DNA from: Anadara kagoshimensis
Lineage: Eukaryota; Mollusca; Bivalvia; Arcoida; Arcidae
DNA length: 64,000 nt
Reading direction: 5' to 3'
Assembly (NCBI GenBank): GCA_021292105.1
Contig: CM037872.1
Location: forward strand, 12,984,791 to 13,048,790
The notes under the pieces: model-generated
What the model was told of the DNA's origin: nothing
The model's input: the letters and a program-made list of their open reading frames with translations, nothing else
The model's database searches: none
Shown: positions 1-9,930 of the stretch, one piece after another
Layout of the letters: each line of letters opens with the position of its first letter
How positions within the stretch are numbered: position 1 is the stretch's first letter
Translations under genes and position numbers: made by a program

Positions 1-289
1 CAATAAATAATTATAAATAATTATTACGACATTAAAATACAGGTAATATAGAATTCGAACTTGAAAAGGTAAATTATAGGTAAAATTACAGAAAAGGCCC
101 CTTAATCCCCATCTCTAGTAAGGTTAGGCGTTCGGGACCACATTAATGATTAGATTATACTAATTGCATATTAAAATTATCACAGATCATGCAGCAGGCG
201 TGTTCATCGATAAATTTAGGTTCTTGCTTTCCAGATCTTATCACCATTACTGGCACTACATAGTGGTTAACGTATAGAAATGTAAAATT

Positions 290-401
290 TGGATACGAAA
301 TGGTCATGGTACGAAATGGTCATATGGCATGGTACGAAATGGACAGAGTTGGGTACAAAATGGTTAATTTTGGTACGAAATGGTCATGGTACGAAATGAC
401 T
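290..401. repeat. short-period repeat (GGTACGAAATGGTCAT units)
   Basis: About six imperfect copies of a motif close to GGTACGAAATGGTCAT follow one another with variable spacing. No coding sense is seen. It is a local tandem repeat in otherwise featureless AT-rich DNA. Confidence 0.7.
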
Positions 402-631
402 AATTAAATGTGTCGTGATTATGGACCTCTTCTACGATTATAAAATCATGCAATATTGACAAATTTATAAACGTTTGTTTGTGGAAAAAGTTCCGATTGA
501 CAAAACGATCTCTCTCTCCATATACAACTTAATCAGTTCAGGGAATAATTTTTTTAATTAGATCCAAGGATCTTCACATGATGACGATAGTGCAGAAAGA
601 TTTACTAGTTTTACTTGATGAAATGGTGGTT

Positions 632-666
<35 letters not shown>

Positions 667-787
667 CAAGTTTCTTAACCGCGAAGTCGTAAAATAAGAA
701 ATCTTAAATCATGACAGCTTAAAAACTGACGTGTGTAATTCAAAGATGCAGTAGTCTTCTCTCAGTCACTAACCCTCTCTATCATAT

Positions 788-842
<55 letters not shown>

Positions 843-972
843 TTTGAATTCAAAGATACAGTAGTCTTCTCTCCGTTACTAACCCCCTCTCCCTATTTAT
901 TTATTTATTTACTTGAATTCAAAGATACAGTAGCCTTCTCTCCGTTACTAACCCCCTCTCCCTCTCTATCAT
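632..972. repeat. compound repeat: (TTTA)n tracts alternating with a 50-70 bp unit
   Basis: TTTA microsatellites at about 632-664, 783-845 and 893-912 separate three similar copies of a unit beginning TCAAAGATACAGTAGTCTTC (near 740, 849 and 919). The unit and the microsatellite appear to have been duplicated together, so this is a complex minisatellite and not three independent microsatellites. Confidence 0.75.
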
Positions 973-1218
973 ATTGAGATTGGGAATAAGAAATCTAGTA
1001 GGTAATTAATGAGATTAACACCTACCGGTAAATTTGTCACGTAGAATCGTCTGCCATTGGGTTTGAATTTGCTTCCGTTATCAATAGTTACGGATGTTGT
1101 TTGTGAAGTATGCCGATGATAATTAATTAGTAACCGTGATACGTTTATTATATGTCTCTGATTTACACCTTTTTAATTTTAACGACTAGTAGTCAAATTG
1201 CCACTATTGAAATAATAA

Positions 1219-1223
1219 AAACA

Positions 1224-1261
<38 letters not shown>
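1219..1261. repeat. (AAAT)n microsatellite
   Basis: About ten uninterrupted AAAT units. The surrounding 1000-2990 region holds only a G run at 1357-1368, short CT and T runs and the hairpin listed separately; no ORF there resembles a protein. Confidence 0.9.
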
Positions 1262-1263
<2 letters not shown>

Positions 1264-1721
1264 GTGAGCCCTCTATTTTTTATGTTGTCTGAAAATATTA
1301 TAATGAAAGAATTTTGAATTTAAACATATCAGGGCGGATCCAGAGTTTTGTTGAAAGGGGGGGGGGGGCACAACTTTATTCCATTTTATATTACCCCATT
1401 AAAATATTATTATCATTATGTAATTTACAATTAGGTGTTTCCTGCTAATTTGGATCAAAATAAACCTTTCCGAGTTAGCCTACTGAAGTTTTTTTTTCAT
1501 TAGTTGAGTCATTTTGCGCAGCGAAACACACTTTTGTCTCCCGAACAACAAATCTCCTAGGAAGATCTGAGGCATGTTTTCCCTTAAAAATTCCACTTTT
1601 TCATTACATATGATGCGATTTCTTGCATCTAGAACCCCGTCGTACGTCCTTCTTACTTTACATTCAAAGTGGATGTAAGCGAGTTAAAGAACTAATCAGC
1701 CTTTTAAAAAAAAATTAACAA

Positions 1722-1783
1722 TACCATTTTTTGAATGTAGTTTTTGATTAAATTTTTAAAAATTGTATATGACAGGAATCCCA
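1722..1783. mobile_element. small hairpin MITE-like repeat, copy 1
   Basis: An imperfect palindrome starts ATACCATTTTTTGAATGTA and ends AATTGTATATGACAGG. A close relative with better arms lies at 19313-19372, so this is a dispersed element and not a chance palindrome. No coding capacity. Confidence 0.5.
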
Positions 1784-3023
1784 TCATCAGAAAAGAACAC
1801 TGGTCATTTTAGATGGATTAGTTTCATAAAGCCGATAAACGGACGAATAGAGACTGTTTTTTTTATTTAAACCAAATATTTTTTTTAATGTATAAAAAGT
1901 GGGGCTTTTATTCGCGCTATAAAAGTATACAAAAATGATAATCGTGTGCTAAAAATGTAATATTCTGAATTAGCTCTCTCTCTCTCTCTGGGTCATGTCC
2001 TTTTGTTTGAAAAGTCAAATTAAATAATTCACGTATGATTAATGAAATCACATTCTCTATGGAATCTTTCCTCAAATAAGAATTACACTTGGAGTATTGA
2101 TAACGATCATGTTTACAATTCAGTTTTTTTGAAAAGACCGAAGTCTCTTAATTAGTATTCCTAATTAACGTCATCTACTGATTTCTTTTATGCCTCAGGG
2201 ATCAGGTAAATAACACTGGTCACTACTACCTGAATTTTTTCATGCCTCAGCGAACTGGCACATTACACCATCGCCTTATACCTGAATGCGGATAACTAAC
2301 CAGTGGTCCACTGATTGAGTGACAATTTGCGATGTGAGAGACAATCCCCCCAACCCCCGCTGAATCCGCCACTGCATATTTGTAGAAATTAACTTTTTTA
2401 AGTGATGCAAGAAGACATAAATGGTAGGCATATGAATGAATGAAGCACTTTATTTTATTTTATCCACATACCTGTATCAGTTTATCATGGGTATCATGTC
2501 ATATAACTCCGTCTATATAAAGTGATTTTTTTACGTAAAAATCTGTTTTTTAAATAAAAGTTAGATAGCCCCAAAAGCTTATTAAATGAATTTATATTAC
2601 CCTCTTTATCTATATTAAAAGCTTAAAAATTTCAAACGTAAAAAGTCCCAAAACCTCTAAATAAAATGAATTAAAAACATCAAACTTTTACTTTTTCATG
2701 ATATGAGGAATAAATTAATGTTTTTAATATTTCAATACTTTATTAAGAAGTTAAAGTTATCCTTCATAAATCTTTGTTAGCTTCAGCACGGTATCAACAC
2801 GATAAATCCGCGCATGCGCACATGCGTTCGTACGGAAAGACTCTGTATGAAAGGATGTCGACTGCTGTTCAGAGTTTAGTGATAGATAGTTTTAGGTATT
2901 TTTTTTCCCTTACACAGTTTTATTGAAAGTGCGACTATTTGCACGTTGGTGAAAAACGACGAAATGGCGCGAAATGAAAATTTAAATTTTTTAAAATACT
3001 TTACCGTAATAATTGGACGTTTT

Positions 3024-3240
3024 CCGGAATAATAAGTCAAAATCCGAAATAATCAGGCAAAATCCGAAATAATTAGACAAAATCCGGAATAATCAGACAA
3101 AATCCGGAATCTTTAGATTCCGGAAAATTTACCGTAAAAAATATAGCCTAATTATTCCGGATTTTGACCGATTATTCCGGATTTTGTCTGATTATTCCGG
3201 ATTTTGCCTAATTATTTCGGATTTTGACTTATTATTCCGG
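3024..3240. repeat. inverted array of ~20-bp tandem units (potential cruciform)
   Basis: The left arm (3024-3109) is a run of units of the form CCGGAATAATCAGACAAAAT. The right arm (3157-3240) is the reverse complement, and unit-specific variants (AAGTC, AGGC, AGAC) lie in nearly mirrored order. About 47 bases separate the arms, and that spacer contains a small palindrome of its own (TCCGGAATCTTTAGATTCCG). Further diverged units continue to about 3320. No protein coding is seen. Confidence 0.8.
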
Positions 3241-3739
3241 ATTTTTGTCTAACGATTCCGGATTTTTCCAAAGATTACGGAAAGTGTCTAACTATTCCGG
3301 AATTTCGCAATTATTCCGGTAAAACCCCCTTCTAGTGCTAAATATTCATAATTTCAATTTTCAATTACTAAACATTAGACAGCAAGTTGGTTTTGCACTT
3401 GCATATTTACTGTTATACCAATCTTCAGACTAACCAATTGTAACAGCTCAAAACACATCAAACGAACATTTTATGTAAATATTGTCTAAACCAAATTTTG
3501 TCTTATAAAAACTAAATGCCACGCGTGACAACTCTTTTGCATGTTTTTTCAATACTCTGTAGATAATCTATAGTTTGAACTTTCAGATATGCAAGACTCA
3601 CGGAAAATGGGATAGCTACAAGAGACGTTATTCTTTTTGATCACACGGCCTCAATTTCCTGTTTCACGTCCACGTGTTTAATTTAATCTGTCAGTTTTCA
3701 AAGTGGACTGTGATTTATGTTTGTATGTGATTATATCAA

Positions 3740-3821
3740 GACGAGGTGGCCGAGTGGTTAAGGCGATGGACTGCTAATCCATTGGGGTCTCCCCGCGTGG
3801 GTTCGAATCCCATCCTCGTCG
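3740..3821 (+). tRNA. tRNA-Ser(GCT)
   Basis: Intronless serine tRNA reading AGC/AGU codons. The acceptor stem GACGAGG (3740-3746) pairs with CCTCGTC (3814-3820) and is followed by discriminator G. The D-arm region reads TGGCCGAGTGGTTAAGGC, matching an internal A box. The anticodon loop CTGCTAA gives anticodon GCT. There is a long variable arm (GGGGTCTCCCC), as expected for class II tRNAs, and the T arm has GGTTCGAATCC, a perfect B box. A TTTT tract at 3826-3829 would serve as the Pol III terminator. All stems pair, so it looks functional. It lies on the strand opposite the carbonic anhydrase gene, either in a late intron or downstream of it. Confidence 0.96.
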
Positions 3822-4355
3822 ATTGTTTTATTTTAAATACTACCAATTTGTTGTAAATCAATTTCGCAAGGCAGGTATACGCTCGTTTCTACAAAAGGCC
3901 GTATGTATACGCTGTTTGTCCATCCATAATAGTTTTTTTCCTTCCCACTCCTCCAACACCATTGATTATATTTTGCTTAACATGTTATACGTGATAATCT
4001 GGATATGACTTCATATGTGAACCGAGAGAGGAAGTAACCCAATAAATGTCTCATCACGACCTTTACTAGTATTTTCATGGCAAAGAATGTAAAACGACGT
4101 ATCTAGTCCGCTGAGAATTGCTTTTGTTTCTCTTACAATACAAGAGAATTTCGGCACCATTTTGAACATCATACTCAATTACATAGTTTATTTACGGCAG
4201 TGGAATGAAAGCAGTTTTAAAAACCCAATCCGGTGTTTTAAAGAACTGTTCACGCCCGGCAGTGACAAAAACAAGAAAGTGCAAACATGAAAAGATGCAT
4301 TGATACACATTAAAGCTTGAAGTTGAAAGTGTCCATTATGAAAATATATACTCAC

Positions 4356-4434
4356 TAGAAGGAAACAGAATATGGCTGACAGCTCTCAGTACAAACAGAT
4401 CCAGATAAGAATTAAACCCTCTGTCGTAGTTAAC
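4356..4434 (-). CDS. alpha-carbonic anhydrase, exon 5 (last visible)
   Basis: Acceptor TTACAG precedes 4434 and donor GTGAGT follows 4356. In phase 0 it encodes VNYDRGFNSYLDLFVLRA and then VSHILFPS, continuing the beta-strand region after the third zinc ligand. It ends in phase 1, so at least one more exon must exist. I could not find it in the 4.3 kb that remain to the left edge; the missing part should hold the Thr199-equivalent and the LTTPPC motif. Confidence 0.8.
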
Positions 4435-4856
4435 CTGTAAAAAAATAATTCAGACTGATAATATAAATACTTTTGTATGTTTAAGTTGATGTTGAATGTT
4501 GCTTGACGTCGCATCAGCAATTTTTAAGCTATCCATGACGAGAACTACTTTATTAATTTTTAAACAAGTTCGTGTTTGCACGTGAAGTAAGAGTGTATCT
4601 TGGTCTGTCTTGTACCAGTAATCAGGGCGACTTTAATTAAAGGTGCTAGCTCACCGAGTCAGTACGCCACAGACAAGCGTACCATTCCCCCAGTCACATT
4701 AAACTAACACCGAGTGAACAATTAAAGGCCAAAGGCAAATAAAATCTTTAAAACATCTTGTTAAACATTTACTATATTTTTTAGTATGAAATCAAATAAT
4801 ACAGATCTCTCCAAACATTAACTATAAGCAGTAACGATATAGTGCCAAATCTGCAG

Positions 4857-5082
4857 TTCACATCGACCCCCTCATTACGTTGTGGGCAGGGTCCCTCTTT
4901 AGAGACCATTGAAACCGATGTCTTTGGTCACGGCAAGTGTGGCACGTTAAAAAACCCTACCTGATATCGTCTCGAGCACACTGCAAATGTCAAACTTTAT
5001 GCCACTTCACCTTTAGCTAGTGATGCCTCGATGTAAGTGAAACATTCCTGCTTGTGACGTTAAACCTATTTAATCAGTCAAT
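4857..5082 (+). mobile_element. SINE fragment (headless, diverged)
   Basis: Matches the body and tail of the tRNA-derived SINE seen at 7631-7970: 'gcacgttaaaaaaccct', the 'tagctagtgatgcctcgatg' segment and tail 'taagtgaaacattcctgctt'. The tRNA-like head is missing or too diverged to see. Confidence 0.7.
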
Positions 5083-5215
5083 CGACCCCTCGTTAAGCCT
5101 CATTTCGGTAGCTTTTCAGCCACCTTCTATCTACATTTCAGCCGAACTTCGACTCATTTTCATTAGCTCAGTGTTAAATCTTCAATAGGTTCATGAATAT
5201 GAGTTATCTATCTTG
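5083..5215 (+). mobile_element. MITE fragment (GTCGAAAGTTTAACACT family)
   Basis: Contains 'atcgacccctcgttaagcct', 'cgaacttcgactca' and 'gctcagtgttaaatctt', matching in order the body and right end of the element at 8626-8775. Diverged and without a clear left TIR. Confidence 0.5.
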
Positions 5216-5271
5216 AACCATCCCTATTGCTATTGTTATTACTATTGTAGGAGACGCATAATTGAACTTAC

Positions 5272-5364
5272 CTCGGCGAAAATAGACACGGTTACTGTAC
5301 CGCCCAATCTACCAGCCGCTGATTCGTAAGTGGGAAAGTCTGCTAGGTAATGCTCTAAATGAAT
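5272..5364 (-). CDS. alpha-carbonic anhydrase, exon 4 (third zinc ligand)
   Basis: Acceptor TTTTTAG and donor GAG|GTAAGT bound 31 codons in phase 0 at both ends. The exon starts IHLEHYLADF; its first His (residue 158) corresponds to His119 of human CA II in the AELHLVH motif once joined to exon 3, which ends AAE. The rest, ending AAGRLGGTVTVSIFAE, matches the position of the family's hydrophobic strand after the zinc site. Confidence 0.88.
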
Positions 5365-6165
5365 CTAAAAATGGAATAACTTGTGACGTTAATCCTTCAG
5401 ACCAGGGTTAACTGAAGCATTGGCATTTCTTCATCAACATACATAGAACGATTCTGATGAAAACGTAAATGTAGGTATGCGAATACTTCATTGTTCGCTA
5501 GACCTTTAATTTGAATATTCTTGACTTGGGACGTTCAACATCATTGCTCATCTCAACTCAACAACTAACGTATCCTGAATATATATATATTAATATATTT
5601 GACTTACTTTTAAATATTGTTGACACAAACTTTTTAAAACATGTTTGTAACAATAAGTTGCAAAGGCATGGGGTGTCTAATTAGTATAAATCAGTCATAT
5701 AAATTTCAGAACTTTCTTTTTCATCAGTAATTATACCAAAATAGCGTTTTAAGCACTCAATTTTCCCTCAGTAATGTTAATGTGATACTGTGCAAATTGC
5801 ATCTGGGTGTATTGTTGGCATAAAAACGTTTAAACGTTGTGTCAGAGCACGTACTGTCTTAAATCGGGATTGTTTTGCGTGCTTTTGATATTTGCGGTTA
5901 TGTTGCAAAAAGCTACGTGTTTGTTTTTGCGGGTTTAATTTTTGAGATCATGATGAATGAATCAGTAACTCAATCGGTGACAAAATCAGTACTTGGTGAT
6001 ATTGGCGAAACTTTTACTTAGTATGACTGTGGTTTTTGGGTAGCATATTTCAATATTGATACGTGATGAAGCTAGTGAAATACCGAGAATTGTCATGCCC
6101 ACGTATGAAACAAATACCCCTGACGTAATACATCAAAATTCAATACTTGTGTTAATAATCCTTAC

Positions 6166-6338
6166 TTCTGCAGCGTACTTTTTGGAGTCTACACTATGTT
6201 CCGACCCAGATTCAAAGTCATAGGTACTGCCAAAATGTATGTGGAAATTATCCAGATAATACATACTCTCTTCACCAGAACCAGGTACACCATGTAAAAC
6301 TTTACTTCTAGGTCTGACATAAAATACTGGCATAAAAC
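6166..6338 (-). CDS. alpha-carbonic anhydrase, exon 3 (first two zinc ligands)
   Basis: The acceptor used is the second of two nearby AGs (exon begins at 6338): the first gives an in-frame stop, while the second keeps the frame with exon 2. The exon encodes FHIHFG (His131 and His133, equivalents of His94 and His96) and GSEHSVDSKKYAAE, where Glu145 matches Glu106 of the catalytic hydrogen-bond network. Donor GAA|GTAAGG. The residue after LLNNG is Phe where many active CAs have the His64 proton shuttle. Confidence 0.92.
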
Positions 6339-7427
6339 CTAAAACGGACAATGTCTAAAATGTTAAATACATGTAGCAACTGTAATGCTTTCATGGTTTT
6401 TCTGGGTTTACTTAAGAAAGTTACGAGTTTGTTTAGAACATAATTGCCATGTGCAACTATTGAATAGTATTGCAATTGACTGTGTTACTTTGGTACAGCT
6501 ACACCTACTGTATATCCAAAAAATGGAGCACCGCAATGGAAAATGCAAGAATAAAATCATATTTTCCATCAAATTCACAAACAAATTGTCAAAACTTGAT
6601 ACAAAATCTACTGACCTAGTAGGAAAATATGTTCATATAACCAAAAGTGAATTTAATTCTGTACATAGAGCAATTTTTAAAGTTTTTAACAAAGCAACAA
6701 ATATGTCAAAGTTATTCCTTCTGTACTTTCTTACTCGAGACAACTTTAAATGTAATGCAATGATTGGAATATTCTTTCTGAGCACACCTGAACCTTAAAA
6801 TCCCGAACAACAATAACTTACCTGACCTTAAATGCCTTATCGTGTACAGAGGCCCTATTGGAATATATACTTGATCAATTTTTTTTAAAAAAATCCCAAA
6901 ACTTACCCATATACAGGAGAAATGAATAACGATGTTTTCATTTAAAAATATAATTTGGTTAGATCAGTGCATTTTTTAATTCATTTTATTGACAGTTTTA
7001 TGGAAACAGTTTCCATTGAAAGAAATAAATAATGAAAACTACAGTTGTAATTCCCATCGAAAACGATAACTTTGCCCCCTCACTCTTGTCACAAATTTTT
7101 GAAGTCCAAAAATCCATTTTTATGATGGTTTCCAAATTTATCAACAAACCCAAATTTGAATGAACTAATGGGACAATTAAATGAGAATTTACTGTTTTAT
7201 GGTATTATTTCATAAGTAGCACATGATATTAATATCTGTCTGCAACACCCGGGATCTATTGCTACAGGTAGAAAAACCACCGTCCAAAGAAATGACCGTC
7301 ATATAAATGTAAAAATCCAAGTCTACTCAAAAGGAACGGGTCGTTCATTACAGGCATTAAGATAAATTCACAAGTGCAGGGTATGAATATACTATACAAA
7401 TATTTTATTACTGTTATAAAACATTAC

Positions 7428-7577
7428 CATTGTTAAGAAGTTCTCCCTGCATCTTTTTCACGTTGTTATAGGTAATTGAATTTCCGCTTCCGCCGAGAAC
7501 AGTCTGCATTCGTATATCGATAGGTGATTGGTTCAGTAGTCCACAATGGGAGAAAACTGTTTTCCAGTTCGGTGGAC
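7428..7577 (-). CDS. alpha-carbonic anhydrase, exon 2
   Basis: Acceptor TTTCAG|GT and donor G|GTAATG, phase 1 at both ends. The exon gives GPPNWKTVFSHCGLLNQSPIDI. This is the hallmark N-terminal core of alpha-CAs: Gly-Pro..Trp, the Cys (residue 60) that forms a disulfide in secreted members, and the QSPIDI signature. Length and phase agree with exons 1 and 3. Confidence 0.92.
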
Positions 7578-7630
7578 CTGAAATTAAATGCAATAAGTTA
7601 CAATTAATGGTTCATATATTTCACAATTAA

Positions 7631-7970
7631 AACCACTGCGGTAGCTCATTTATATTTTTAGTAGTGTGCTCGCCCGGTAAGTGGGAGGTCGTAGTTTCGA
7701 ACAACGACCGGGTCTGACCCAAGATTTGAAAATGGGTAATGACTCTTCTTTCGCCAAGCACTAGGCATTACCAAATGATCAGGGTTCTTTCGGTTGGGAA
7801 CTTAAAATAAACAAGGTCCCATGTCACTGTGGGCTTGGCACGCTAAAGAACCCTGCTGTATACTGCCATAAGCGCAACACACAGGTATAATTTCTGCACC
7901 CTCCCCTATAGCTGGCGACATCTCGATATAAGTGAAATATTCTTGACTGGGACATTAAACACCATTACTC
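7631..7970 (+). mobile_element. tRNA-derived SINE, full length
   Basis: The head resembles a tRNA, with an A-box-like GCGGTAGCTCA and a B-box-like GTAGTTTCGAACAAC. A conserved body follows (TCTGACCCAAGA, TTTCGCCAAGCACT, AAGGTCCCATGTCAC, GCACGCTAAAGAACCCTGCT), then the tail CTCGATATAAGTGAAATATT ending ACACCATTACTC. It is non-autonomous and would depend on a LINE with a matching tail. It lies just upstream of carbonic anhydrase exon 2, inside the intron and opposite to the gene. Confidence 0.85.
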
Positions 7971-8175
7971 AAAAAGAGATTACTAAAATTTGCTAAATTT
8001 AAGTTAAGGAAAATATTAAGCAAAGGAATGATTGTGAAACTGGCGTCTGGCCTCACTTCTCTGGTAGAAGTCTTTTTGGTTAGCTTAATTCGCCAGTTTT
8101 TAAGTTTTTACTTTACTTTTGAATTGTGCTATGAACATGGATTGGTATGCGTGTGTTGGTTCGCTTCGCTTTCTC
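7971..8175 (+). mobile_element. nested fragments: MITE end and RT-family 3' UTR
   Basis: Bases 7975-8036 match the right end of the MITE at 29043-29294 ('aaggaatgattgtga'). They pass directly into a 3'-UTR copy of the reverse-transcriptase family (8037-8175; 'ggcctcacttctctggtaga', 'gaacatggattggtatg'). Confidence 0.65.
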
Positions 8176-8189
8176 AAGTTTTCTCCAGT

Positions 8190-8262
8190 ATGTCTGAACT
8201 TACTGTTTCGATATAAGTGAAAGAATCTTGACTTGGGTGTAAATAACCATTACTACACTTAA
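8190..8262 (+). mobile_element. SINE tail fragment
   Basis: 'tttcgatataagtgaaagaa' followed by a '...taaccattact' end. This is the same 3' tail as the SINEs but with a different preceding sequence, similar to the copies ending near 27052 and 27622. Confidence 0.6.
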
Positions 8263-8538
8263 AAACAATGCTTTGCCGTAACAAAATGCTTTAGATGCCA
8301 TTTCTACAGCGGTATTTTTTAGTGCCTGTTATCACCAATAATGAGCGTTGCATTATTGATGTAGTCAGGTGATTTATTCAGATATACTTGTATATCATTT
8401 TTCTCAAATGTGGTACCTAAAATTGTTTAATATTCAGTAATTCTAGTATTGTCATGTACTACTTTTGAATTTTTATAAAATAATACATGTACATTCAAAA
8501 CCAGCGCATGCCAGTATGTGTAATAATAATAATTATTA

Positions 8539-8564
8539 TGTGTGTGTGTGTGTGTGTGTGTGTG
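8539..8564. repeat. (TG)n microsatellite
   Basis: Thirteen TG/GT dinucleotide units in the first long carbonic anhydrase intron. Confidence 0.95.
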
Positions 8565-8625
8565 AGAATATATTGACAGAGTATAAGACTATCGAAAGCT
8601 TAACATACATGTACGTATTGCCTAA

Positions 8626-8775
8626 ATCGGTAGGACATCTCGATCCCTCGTTACCTATTTCTCGACAGCTGCTAGCTATCTCTCGGTAGCGTTTTAGCAA
8701 CTCGGCAGTCGAGCTTCGGCTACATACCGTTAACTCAGTGTTAAACTTTCGACAGGTCTGTACTGTGTGTGTAGG
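8626..8775 (+). mobile_element. MITE, GTCGAAAGTTTAACACT family
   Basis: The right end reads GTGTTAAACTTTCGACAGGT followed by CTGTACTGTG; its reverse complement equals the left end of the copy at 36494. The body contains 'gatccctcgttacctatttc'. Non-coding, and probably mobilised by an hAT-like or similar transposase (inference). Confidence 0.55.
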
Positions 8776-9711
8776 AGATTTTAAGGATATGTACATATAT
8801 TAGTGTCTTAGTATGTGTATCATATGCAGATGTTTTATATATAAATGTCAAATATGGCCCGAAATAATTCTATTATTAGAACATTACATTCTCCTCCACT
8901 TGTCAACCTCATATAGTGTCTTATTTATAAAAGAGGAAATTATGGGTGGAATGTGTAAGTTATAATTAACGAATCCGTTACTATGGCAATGATATAAATA
9001 TTTAATAAGTTCATCATATTTTATTTTAACTGTTCATCAACTTTATAAAACATAAATTCTCTTTAACCCAACAGTACTGTCATTGTCATTAAACCTGACA
9101 TTGAGGGACTAATTATTTCACTCAAGATTAAGTGCATACATGCTTGTAAGGATCACATCATGTCAAAACAGCTATTGCTACTATGGAGGCTTGACATTTA
9201 ACATACATATATTGCTGTGTTTATGCCCTGCCAAAGATTCTGTTGTATCGGAAAATTTATGATCTATCCCTTCCAGGTTTGTGGAAGCGTATTTATGCGT
9301 TTTTGAATATTTGGTATCAATGGGTGCAGAATTGAATTTACTTCATCCACAATCTGGGCTGAGGTGGTTAGAGGTATATTCAAGTACCAATTATATTATA
9401 TATATTTTTAATTTTTTTTACTAACGTTCAAAGATCTAGTTTTGTGAATAAAAATATGAAATACAAAGTCAAAGATATTTATAATGAATGGTTTAGCTGT
9501 CCTAGCTGTCACCCTTTCTTCAAACTGTCAAACTGACACTGATCTAAGTTTTCGGTTCTCGCATCAGTACTTGCGTATTGGATATAGATTCTATTCGCAG
9601 TTTTTTCTGACTTTCAAGACAAAAAAAGACACAATGAAACACGATTTTGTAATTCCACTTGATTGACAGAAATGATAAACAGGTACATGTATATGTATTG
9701 TTTATATATGA

Positions 9712-9930
9712 TTTTCCATAGTTACATGTTCCTTTCATTTTCAATTTTGATTACACACGTGGCAAGAGTAGCTAACTAAACATGAAGTGCTTAACCTTCC
9801 GGTGCACATGACCTCAATTACCTAGCGTTAGTTCAAGTGGTTGACCTAATATGTTAGTTTCAAAGTTTTTACTTTGCTTTGGGATTTTTATTTGGACATG
9901 GGTTTGTATTTTTCTTTTTCATGTATACTT
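9712..9930 (+). mobile_element. RT-family 3' fragment
   Basis: Runs from the end of the RT coding region ('ttacatgttcctttcatttt', 'acacacgtggcaagagtagc') through the conserved 3' UTR ('cttccggtgcac...gacctc', 'ttggacatgggtttgta'). A 5'-truncated retrocopy inside the carbonic anhydrase intron. Confidence 0.7.

Noticed and set aside
6385-6798. 137-codon plus-strand ORF opposite the carbonic anhydrase
   Set aside because: Lies just beyond exon 3 on the other strand, with AT-driven composition and no recognisable domain; taken as chance.
7631-7700. Head of the SINE considered as a tRNA gene
   Set aside because: A- and B-box matches are present, but the acceptor stem does not pair and the sequence continues into a SINE body; the only proper tRNA is at 3740-3821.
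8536-8796. 86-codon ORF ending in a Thr-His repeat
   Set aside because: Translation of a TG microsatellite and a MITE.
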